The notes beneath the pieces are model-generated. The model was given only the letters and a program-made list of their open reading frames with translations, had not been told where the DNA came from and ran no database searches. Positions 1 to 5,541 of a DNA stretch of 6,881 nucleotides are shown piece after piece (positions within the stretch are counted from its first letter, which is position 1; each line of letters starts with the position of its first letter). The translations under genes were made by a program, and so were the position numbers. Source of the DNA: an uncultured Veillonella sp. (lineage in GTDB: Bacteria > Bacillota > Negativicutes > Veillonellales > Veillonellaceae); the NCBI GenBank assembly GCA_900552445.1, contig URZS01000057.1, positions 1 through 6,881 of the forward strand, in the 5' to 3' direction.

Positions 1-120
1 TTCGTTAAACATCAGATTATATTTATATCATGTTCTATATATTGGTTATTTTATAACTACTAATTCACTAAATTTCTTTATCCATATAGATAGCTTTATT
101 TAGTTAACTATGAGGCAGAA

Positions 121-1221
121 CTATTTCTGTGCATCAAAAAATGTATCTACAAAGAGGTCATCTTCAATCGCATAAGAGTATACGCGCTCATACGTGTTGC
201 GTAAGTCTTTCATAACCGCTATGCGTAAATCACCAGGATACAATGTGAGGAATTCTACAAAGTGATGAATTTCCTCTGCATTACTATTGCGATTTAAACG
301 ATGCAACATATTTTTAGCCGCTACATATAGACGAGTTGGGCTTTCACCTTTAACCTGTTCAGCCATAGACATAATAGCACCTGGTTTTTGAACTGCCCCT
401 AATACATCATCAAAGGTAATGAGCGGTTCTTGATCGGACTCGATAAAGCTTACGAAAGCCTCCGCAATGAGTTTACCTACGTTACCACGGATAACATTCA
501 TAAATACATCGCGACTGTAAACATTACCTTCTTGGTTTTTATAAATCGTATACAGGCCAGATACGCGTTCAAAGGAACGAGGTGTAGCATCAATATCGTC
601 TTCGTGGCGTTGATTTAAATATTCAGGATAAGAAGAAATGAATTCGATAACCTTTTCTTCAATGCCTGCACCGATTGCCCAGTCAATCCATTGCATGTAG
701 TCCGCATTCATATAGAGCCATACAAAACGGTTTTGTTGGGCTGGATCCATATCAATAGTTTGGTAATCAAAGGAATCCTCCGGGTTCATAGCGGCGATAA
801 TACGCACTTGATCACTCAAGGAGAAACCATTGATTTCACGGTTCAAGATAAGGTTCATCAACTCTTGTTGTACCGCATGTTCTGCACGGTTAATTTCGTC
901 GATAAACAGCAATACTTGGCGACCTTTATCTACGGCTTGCGCCACATGTTCCAACGTATGATGCACAGCGTATACCGTAGTTTTCACATCACGAGTTTGG
1001 CCGTGTCCATCTGTATGCGTCACGGTTTCTACCGTTGGCAAACCGCCGATTTCACCTTCTTTTAAAAGGTTACCATCGATAGTAACGAGTTCCCAATCAT
1101 GTACATCTGCTACGCGCGCTGCGAGAGATGTTTTACCGATGCCCGTTTCACCGACGAGCAATGGTACTTGATTTGCGGCAAGCACTAATTCAACGCTCGC
1201 CATTGTATCTATAAAGTTCAT
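121..1221 (-). CDS. MoxR-family AAA+ ATPase (AAA_5 type)
   Basis: This 366-residue cytosolic ATPase is predicted to act as a chaperone-like remodelling enzyme that uses ATP hydrolysis to activate or assemble partner proteins. Visible motifs are a Walker A loop GETGIGKT at residues 24-31, a Walker B segment LLFIDEINRA at 104-113, sensor 1 AAMNP at 143-147, a likely arginine finger in QQNRF (R165) and a sensor-2 motif ATPRSF at 212-217 (R215). Length and motif order fit MoxR/AAA_5 proteins, and the C-terminal 150 residues would be the helical lid and tail. The start is supported by GGAG about 5 nt upstream of ATG at 1221. It follows the repeat-protein gene by 12 bp, so the two are almost certainly co-transcribed, and its ribosome site lies just past that gene's stop. 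MoxR genes usually sit beside a VWA-domain gene; none is visible here. The family assignment is firm but the substrate is unknown. Confidence 0.88.
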   Translation of the reverse strand: MNFIDTMASVELVLAANQVPLLVGETGIGKTSLAARVADVHDWELVTIDGNLLKEGEIGGLPTVETVTHTDGHGQTRDVKTTVYAVHHTLEHVAQAVDKGRQVLLFIDEINRAEHAVQQELMNLILNREINGFSLSDQVRIIAAMNPEDSFDYQTIDMDPAQQNRFVWLYMNADYMQWIDWAIGAGIEEKVIEFISSYPEYLNQRHEDDIDATPRSFERVSGLYTIYKNQEGNVYSRDVFMNVIRGNVGKLIAEAFVSFIESDQEPLITFDDVLGAVQKPGAIMSMAEQVKGESPTRLYVAAKNMLHRLNRNSNAEEIHHFVEFLTLYPGDLRIAVMKDLRNTYERVYSYAIEDDLFVDTFFDAQK

Positions 1222-1233
1222 TGTATCTCCGTT

Positions 1234-2040
1234 CTAATACTTCAAATATTCGCCTACAGCGATTTTCTTTACTGCTCTAGTGCCATACGCATCAATGAGT
1301 GACAATAGATCGATAGGCCATTTAGATTGGCGTCCACCGATAGCTTTATTGTTGATCAATTCACGAATATAGTCCGCATCAATGTTATCACTAGAAACAG
1401 CCTCTACGATGATAGCCTTAATTTCATCCACCGTAACACCTAATGTATTAGGGATGTAGCCTAAGATAGGTGCACTCACTTTAAATAGGTGTAATGCTAA
1501 TTCCTTTGAAAGATTTGTAATTTGACGCATCGCCTGAGGATCTTGCTTCACGGCCGCTTCTAGGACGGCTACGCTTGGCTCATTAATATAGCGCAAGGCT
1601 AAATAATTTTCCTGTACAGCTTGTAATTGAACTACTTCGCTAGGTTCCTTAATATATTGCAATGCATCATAATTTGCCTTTACCGCTTCTAATTGCAACT
1701 CTTCTGATGGATTTGCTATATAGCGAATGGCCCAACCAGATTGCGCTAATGCACTTCGAATTAACGAGTCAGACGGATTGTCTATATACTCTAAAATAGC
1801 CCAGTCCTTTTCAACTAAAGTACTTAACAATTCTTCTGTAGGGTTTTCCACAAACTGTATTGCTCGTGGTGCTTGTGAAAGCGCCGTTTCAATAACCTTT
1901 TGAGTAGGGTCTTTGATATATTGAAGCAACATACCATTTTGAGCTACACAGGTAAGCTGCATCGCTTCCGTTGGATTTGGAATATTCCGAATCCCATGTG
2001 GGTTATTGGTCAGCGCTGTTATATATTGTTCCTCTGTCAT
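1234..2040 (-). CDS. tandem 22-residue repeat protein, DUF4116-like
   Basis: This is a 268-residue protein with no signal peptide or membrane segment, so probably cytosolic. Residues 2-199 are nine contiguous repeats of exactly 22 residues. The repeat ends in an (I/V)-x-(N/D/E)-P-(S/T) turn: the proline recurs at 23, 45, 67, 89, 111, 133 and 155, becoming L177 and T199 in the last two units, while the I/V three residues before it is present in all nine. An aromatic usually precedes that I/V. The core reads like 'AVxxNxxALQYI', resembling the DUF4116 repeat class. Residues 200-268 form a separate non-repeat domain, mostly helical by eye, with a basic end. AAGGA lies 5 nt before ATG at 2040, supporting this start. 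The gene precedes the MoxR-type ATPase by 12 bp, so it may be its adaptor or substrate; that role is inference. I do not recognise a named gene. Confidence 0.8.
   Translation of the reverse strand: MTEEQYITALTNNPHGIRNIPNPTEAMQLTCVAQNGMLLQYIKDPTQKVIETALSQAPRAIQFVENPTEELLSTLVEKDWAILEYIDNPSDSLIRSALAQSGWAIRYIANPSEELQLEAVKANYDALQYIKEPSEVVQLQAVQENYLALRYINEPSVAVLEAAVKQDPQAMRQITNLSKELALHLFKVSAPILGYIPNTLGVTVDEIKAIIVEAVSSDNIDADYIRELINNKAIGGRQSKWPIDLLSLIDAYGTRAVKKIAVGEYLKY
1444..2037 (-). repeat. nine in-frame 66-bp coding repeats
   Basis: The segment encodes residues 2-199 of the repeat protein as nine units of 22 codons with no insertion or deletion in phase. Conservation is at protein level: the turn motifs read IPNPTE, IKDPTQ, VENPTE, IDNPSD, IANPSE, IKEPSE, INEPSV, ITNLSK and IPNTLG. 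The nucleotide sequences of the units have diverged, so this is an old solenoid-like array rather than a recent tandem duplication. The central units 5-7 are closest to the consensus. Confidence 0.8.
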
Positions 2041-2060
2041 ACTATCCTTCTTTTCTATCT

Positions 2061-2088
2061 AAAAAGGCCATACGAATACGTATGACCT
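2061..2088 (-). terminator. intrinsic terminator after ktrA, or leader attenuator
   Basis: Read on the minus strand, a 10-bp stem (AGGTCATACG with CGTATGGCCT, one G-U pair) closes a 4-nt loop and is followed directly by five T residues. It lies 66 bp after the ktrA stop and only about 20 bp before the repeat-protein start codon. The simple reading is the terminator of the kinase-ktrB-ktrA run. Because an extended -10 element lies between ktrA and the hairpin, it may also fall in the leader of the next gene. The G-U pair makes it a better hairpin in the minus-strand transcript than in the plus. Confidence 0.75.
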
Positions 2089-2106
2089 ATACTGAATTCT
2101 ATTCTA

Positions 2107-2115
2107 ATTATATCA
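2107..2115 (-). promoter_or_regulatory. extended -10 promoter element for repeat protein-ATPase run
   Basis: The minus strand reads TGATATAAT, an extended -10 (TG-N-TATAAT) with a perfect -10 hexamer. No convincing -35 box lies upstream, which extended -10 promoters can do without. Transcription from here would start near 2100 and give a leader of about 60 nt that contains the hairpin at 2061-2088. The background is very AT-rich, so chance occurrence is possible. Confidence 0.4.
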
Positions 2116-2153
2116 TAAATTTTCGATATAGTTATATATCTTTCGTATACATA

Positions 2154-2804
2154 CTACCCCGTTAATGCATCTAAATCTGAATTATTCCCAATCACTAATA
2201 ATTTATCATCTTCACCAAGAATGGTACTTGGGTTTGGTGGAACTTCTAAATCCTCACCACGTCTTATGCCTACTGCATTAAGATTATATTTTTCACGCAA
2301 ATTTGAATCCTTTAAACAAGATCCCACCAAGAATGAAGGCATTTTTATTTCTATAAGACTGATGTTTTTAGATAGTTGTAAATAATCCATCACATGGTCT
2401 CTAGTTAAAAACTGTACAAGGCGTAATGCCATATCATATTCAGGATATATAACTTGATCTACACCTATTTTATGAAGCATTTTGCCTTGTATATTATTTT
2501 CAGCCTTGGCCACAATTTTAGGTGCATCTAATTCTTTAAGAAGCATAGCTGTCATTAAATTAGCTTGAAGATTTCCACCTATAGCCACAATAACCATATC
2601 AAACTGGCTTAGCGCCAATGCCTTGATTGCCTCTTCATCGGTTGTATCTGCAACTATAGCATGTGTTATAAATGGTGAAATTTTCTGTACAACTTCTGGA
2701 TCAATATCTACACCTAATACCTCATGATCCATAGAAGCTAACATCTTGGCAACAGTGCCACCAAATTGACCAAGACCTATTACTGCTATCGTTTTATGTT
2801 TCAT
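2154..2804 (-). CDS. ktrA: KtrA/TrkA-family potassium uptake regulatory subunit
   Basis: This is the cytosolic gating subunit of a Ktr potassium transporter, 216 residues, the usual length for a single-RCK KtrA and about half that of the two-RCK TrkA. The N-terminal RCK_N Rossmann fold (about 4-120) shows GLGQFGG at 10-16 and acidic D33/D35 at the end of the second strand, the nucleotide-binding signature. The C-terminal RCK_C domain spans about 135-215. In the family, an octameric KtrA ring binds ATP/ADP or NAD(H) to open or close the KtrB pore, and RCK_C of some Firmicutes binds cyclic di-AMP; neither ligand choice can be read from the sequence here. AGGGGG lies 5 nt before ATG at 2804. It follows ktrB by 34 bp with no terminator between, so the two are co-transcribed, and a hairpin terminator follows. 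Confidence 0.93.
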   Translation of the reverse strand: MKHKTIAVIGLGQFGGTVAKMLASMDHEVLGVDIDPEVVQKISPFITHAIVADTTDEEAIKALALSQFDMVIVAIGGNLQANLMTAMLLKELDAPKIVAKAENNIQGKMLHKIGVDQVIYPEYDMALRLVQFLTRDHVMDYLQLSKNISLIEIKMPSFLVGSCLKDSNLREKYNLNAVGIRRGEDLEVPPNPSTILGEDDKLLVIGNNSDLDALTG

Positions 2805-2838
2805 ATATGCCCCCTTTTATATTCAATCTAATCTGTTT

Positions 2839-4206
2839 TTATAACAATACACGCTCTTCTGCATAGCTAATTGGTTTAGTCGGTGCCGTTCTTAGCGCCC
2901 AAGTACCAATAGCAGTCATAACCCCTACACGCCCCGCAAACATGACAAGCATCAACACCCATTTACTACTTTCAGATAAATCAGGTGTAATACCCGTTGT
3001 AAGACCTACGGTCCCAAAGGCAGAGGTTACCTCAAAAAGTAGTCGAATAAAGTCATATGGCTCATCCCAAGCCAAATAACAAGTAGCAAATAAAACAAGA
3101 AGGATAGATAAAAAGATTATCCCATTTGCCTTAAGTACAGTAACCAACGAAATACGACGTTCAAAAACCTCTGTATCAGAACGGTTATTAAATAATGTAC
3201 GTGATGCTAGAAAAGCGACGGCAATAGTACTAATTTTAACACCGCCTCCTGTGGAGTTAGGGCCTGCCCCAATAAACATAAAAATGATGGTAATAAACAG
3301 AGTTATGGGATGTAAATCATTATAATCTACAGTTGCAAGACCTGCCGTACGAGGGGTAATCGATTGAAATAGAGCAGCCATGACCTTATTCCATATAGGT
3401 AAAGGACCAAAAGTATTGGGATTCGCCCACTCAACTCCCAAGAAAATAATAGTCCCTAAAAGGATGAGCGCCGTTGTGCCAACTAACATTATTTTTGTGT
3501 GTAGTTTTAAATCTACAAAACGTCGTAGCTTGCGATGCGACCAAATATCAAAGGTTGCTAGATATCCGAAACCACCTATTACAATAAGGGCCATTGTATT
3601 TATATTAAATAATACATCACCCACCATGGCATAAGGTAGATCATTATCAAAAAATACGAAGCCTGCATTACAAAATGTTGAAATAGATTGCATAATCCCC
3701 GTATACAAGGCAGCATTACCAATATAAGGGTATAGCTGGATAGTATAGATTATGCCTCCAATAATTTCAATAACAAAGGTATAAATAGTTAATTTTTTCG
3801 TAATATGTAAGAGCCCTGTCATCCCATCGTATCCGATGTCTTCCGACAAAAGTAACCGACTTTTAAGCCCCACACGTTTTCTTAGTAATAAGGCAATGAT
3901 GGTTGTAAACGATACAATACCTAGACCACCTAATTGAATGAGTATAACCATCACGATTTTACCAAACATAGACCAGTGGTAATACGTATCTACCGTTGCT
4001 AACCCTGTCACAGATACACAAGACACTGCCGTAAATGCGGCATCTACAAGCGCTGTACTCTGACCTGGCGCATTTGATATGGGCAACATGAGCAATATCG
4101 TCCCTATAGTCATAACAGCCAAAAAGCTAAGAGCTAATAGACGATAAGGATTTTGTTGCATATATTGTTGAACTTGATTTTTTGAAGTATTTTGCCACAT
4201 AACCAT
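2839..4206 (-). CDS. ktrB: KtrB/TrkH-family potassium transporter pore subunit
   Basis: This 455-residue integral membrane protein is the potassium-conducting subunit partnered with KtrA. It shows the four-fold membrane-pore-membrane layout of the TrkH/KtrB/HKT superfamily, with a filter glycine in each repeat: SVTGLATV (G68), STFCNAGFVF (G182), SITPRTAGLA (G289) and SAFGTVGLTTG (G401). The glycine-rich gate-loop region of the third repeat reads GAGPNSTGGG at 313-322. A conserved-type arginine sits in the last membrane helix (GRVG, R426). Length matches KtrB. In characterised systems uptake is often sodium-dependent. The start is ambiguous between codon 1 (4206) and the in-frame ATG at codon 3 (4200). 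The gene begins 4 bp after the kinase stop codon, implying translational coupling, and ktrA follows. Family call is firm; the choice of ktrB over trkH rests on the single-RCK partner. Confidence 0.93.
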   Translation of the reverse strand: MVMWQNTSKNQVQQYMQQNPYRLLALSFLAVMTIGTILLMLPISNAPGQSTALVDAAFTAVSCVSVTGLATVDTYYHWSMFGKIVMVILIQLGGLGIVSFTTIIALLLRKRVGLKSRLLLSEDIGYDGMTGLLHITKKLTIYTFVIEIIGGIIYTIQLYPYIGNAALYTGIMQSISTFCNAGFVFFDNDLPYAMVGDVLFNINTMALIVIGGFGYLATFDIWSHRKLRRFVDLKLHTKIMLVGTTALILLGTIIFLGVEWANPNTFGPLPIWNKVMAALFQSITPRTAGLATVDYNDLHPITLFITIIFMFIGAGPNSTGGGVKISTIAVAFLASRTLFNNRSDTEVFERRISLVTVLKANGIIFLSILLVLFATCYLAWDEPYDFIRLLFEVTSAFGTVGLTTGITPDLSESSKWVLMLVMFAGRVGVMTAIGTWALRTAPTKPISYAEERVLL

Positions 4207-4220
4207 AATCCTATCCTATA
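4207..4220 (-). promoter_or_regulatory. ribosome binding site of ktrB overlapping kinase stop codon
   Basis: The minus strand reads TATAGGATAGGATT and then ATG. Two AGGAT copies are present, and the kinase stop codon TAG (4213-4211) lies between and inside them. The upstream AGG is 8 nt from the first ATG (4206); the downstream AGG is 9 nt from the third-codon ATG (4200). Both starts therefore have a plausible site, and ribosomes finishing the kinase would be placed directly on the ktrB start. Confidence 0.6.
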
Positions 4221-5227
4221 AGCGCCTTGATATCTTCTAAACTCGGCAATGGACTGCGGCCGCCAATTCCTTGCGTATTAAGAGCTGCTACAGCAGAAGC
4301 AAAAGTAGCCGCTTTTTCTAAGTCCTCGTGCGCACAACTATGGAGTAAATCGATAGCATTTAAGGACTGGCTCGTTTCATTCATAGTTGATGTGTTAGTA
4401 CCATCTGCTATTTTGCAAAGTGTTTTTGTAAGCATAGCCAAAAAAGCACCATGGAAGCTATCCCCAGCCCCCGTTGTATCTACTACGGTAGCTTGAGAAA
4501 ATGGTTCACATCGATAGGATGTTCCATCGGTCCATACAAAGTAACTACCATTAGCACCATCGGTAACACCTGCAATGAGGGCTCCTCGTTCATGAATGAT
4601 ACGACAAGCATCTTCTAGATTAGTTGTACCCGTATATTTTTCAGCATAGTCGCGAGCTACGATAACGATGTGACTGCCTTCTGTAATAGGTTTTATGTCT
4701 TCATCGTAGCGCTGAGCGCCACCATCTAAAGAAATGATAGTGCCTACCTCTTTTGCAACGGCCATAGCAGAGCGCATGAGTTGGCGATGTCTACCATTGA
4801 TATGCAAAATATAGGCAGATTCTATGAGCTGTTTATGGGTCTCTAAAAACACAGGCTCAGTTGCAGTAGACCGTTCAAAAAATACAGCACGCTCACCAGT
4901 ACTCTGTTTTACGAGGATTGTTGCCACTCCACTGTTAGCACCGCTTTCAACTTGAATGGCTTCTGTATTAACATTGTATTTTTCAAAGTCATCTAATATG
5001 TGACGACCTACCATATCGTCACCGATACTATCAATCATAGCCGTACGGGCACCATATTTTCCTGCCACCGCGAGTGCTGTAGCCACTGGCCCACCACCAT
5101 CTGTGGTAGACGATATGACTTGCTGTACCTCACGGCCTGTAGGATAATGATCGACCACGATAAATCGATCTAATGTACTGGCACCTATGCCAACAATATC
5201 TATATGTTTTTGAGGAAATGTACTCAT
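4211..5227 (-). CDS. PfkB-family carbohydrate/nucleoside kinase, ketohexokinase-like
   Basis: This 338-residue cytosolic kinase is predicted to phosphorylate a sugar or nucleoside with ATP. The PfkB fold is shown by a substrate-side GGGPVATA at 44-51, VTDGANGSY at 221-229 and the second signature DTTGAGDSFHGAF at 250-262, with D256 as the presumed catalytic base. Segments LDRFIVVDHYP (19-29) and LHINGRHR (141-148) recall ketohexokinase (LDVISLVDKYP and WIHIEGRN). The NxxE motif of ribokinase is absent: the equivalent stretch reads ARDYAEKYTG (191-200). An insert of about 30 residues rich in Ser, Thr and Asn (271-300) sits between the GAGD helix and the final helices. AGGAG lies 6 nt upstream of ATG at 5227, fixing the start. 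It is first in a run with ktrB (4-bp gap) and ktrA. The substrate cannot be read from sequence; fructose, ribose or a nucleoside remain possible. Confidence 0.85.
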   Translation of the reverse strand: MSTFPQKHIDIVGIGASTLDRFIVVDHYPTGREVQQVISSTTDGGGPVATALAVAGKYGARTAMIDSIGDDMVGRHILDDFEKYNVNTEAIQVESGANSGVATILVKQSTGERAVFFERSTATEPVFLETHKQLIESAYILHINGRHRQLMRSAMAVAKEVGTIISLDGGAQRYDEDIKPITEGSHIVIVARDYAEKYTGTTNLEDACRIIHERGALIAGVTDGANGSYFVWTDGTSYRCEPFSQATVVDTTGAGDSFHGAFLAMLTKTLCKIADGTNTSTMNETSQSLNAIDLLHSCAHEDLEKAATFASAVAALNTQGIGGRSPLPSLEDIKALIG

Positions 5228-5321
5228 ACTAATCTCCTACCTCTTTAACTATCACCATTACAATCAATAAAACTATAGCAATAATAATAACAATAACTAT
5301 AACTATGATTACTTTTATCTG

Positions 5322-5327
5322 ATTATA
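5322..5327 (-). promoter_or_regulatory. candidate -10 box for kinase-ktrB-ktrA run
   Basis: The minus strand carries a perfect TATAAT about 95 bp upstream of the kinase start. With a 17-bp spacer the -35 position reads TACTTT, a poor match, and there is no TG extension. Several other TATA-like hexamers exist in this AT-rich stretch (for example TATAAA at 5354-5359), so this is only the best-looking candidate. Confidence 0.35.
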
Positions 5328-5409
5328 GTAGACACGTTCTATATAAAGTAATATTTATAGATTAAATATTACATGAATTCCTATAATTACAGAATACAAT
5401 TCGCTGTAT

Positions 5410-5446
5410 AAAAAGTAAACCCCAGACTATCGTCTGGGGCTACTTT
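5410..5446 (-). terminator. intrinsic terminator of the HutW-like gene
   Basis: A perfect 8-bp GC-rich stem (CCCCAGAC at 5420-5427 with GTCTGGGG at 5432-5439) closes a 4-nt loop. In the minus-strand transcript the stem is followed by TTTACTTTTT, a good termination tail. Outer bases AAAGTA (5412-5417) and TACTTT (5441-5446) can extend the hairpin across a small internal loop. It lies about 95 bp after the radical SAM stop. The plus strand lacks an equivalent T-run, so it is judged unidirectional. Confidence 0.85.
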
Positions 5447-5458
5447 GTAGTACAAAGT
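5442..5458. promoter_or_regulatory. 17-bp perfect dyad, possible operator
   Basis: ACTTTGTA and TACAAAGT are perfect 8-bp inverted arms around one central base. A 1-nt loop cannot form a good RNA hairpin, so the symmetry suits a dimeric DNA-binding protein better than RNA folding. It partly overlaps the outer stem of the neighbouring terminator and may simply be part of that structure. No known operator is recognised. Confidence 0.3.
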
Positions 5459-5541
5459 GTACTGTATGTCACGTAGTTTGTCTTGTTTAGTATATGTTGT
5501 GTGTGAGAAAGGTTGTTAGATATAAGGTGTAATATTACAGG

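Larger units (their letters stand above)
5228..5541. other. 314-bp intergenic region between hutW-like gene and kinase operon
   Basis: No gene is supported here. The right part (about 5410-5463) holds the terminator of the radical SAM gene and an adjacent 17-bp dyad. The left part (about 5228-5400) is very AT-rich, contains short ATAACT/AATA-type simple repeats near 5265-5310 and must hold the promoter of the kinase-ktrB-ktrA run. The 80 bp just after the radical SAM stop (5461-5541) show nothing recognisable. I looked for a folded leader such as a cyclic di-AMP riboswitch and saw no GC-containing stems to support one. Confidence 0.6.

Noticed and set aside
43..59. AT-only hairpin after the ATPase gene as a terminator
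   Set aside because: The stem is only about 5-7 weak pairs (GTTAT/ATAAC) and is not followed by a T-run on the minus strand.
101..110. Ten-base palindrome TAGTTAACTA just after the ATPase stop
   Set aside because: Too short and AT-rich to separate from chance in this background, with no second copy seen in the window.
430..1065. Plus-strand open frames inside the ATPase gene (62 and 124 codons)
   Set aside because: They lie antisense to a gene with clear AAA+ motifs, lack ribosome sites and give no recognisable protein.
1444..2037. CRISPR array or DNA-level satellite as an explanation for the 66-bp periodicity
   Set aside because: The period is in frame and conserved at amino-acid level only; there are no identical nucleotide repeats or unique spacers.
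1900..2165. Plus-strand open frames over the repeat-protein start and the intergenic hairpin
   Set aside because: They cross the terminator and the repeat-protein coding start and have no Shine-Dalgarno site or family resemblance.
5228..5409. Possible cyclic di-AMP riboswitch ahead of the potassium transport run
   Set aside because: Such leaders precede ktr genes in some Firmicutes, but this stretch is almost purely A/T and shows none of the GC-containing helices such an element needs.
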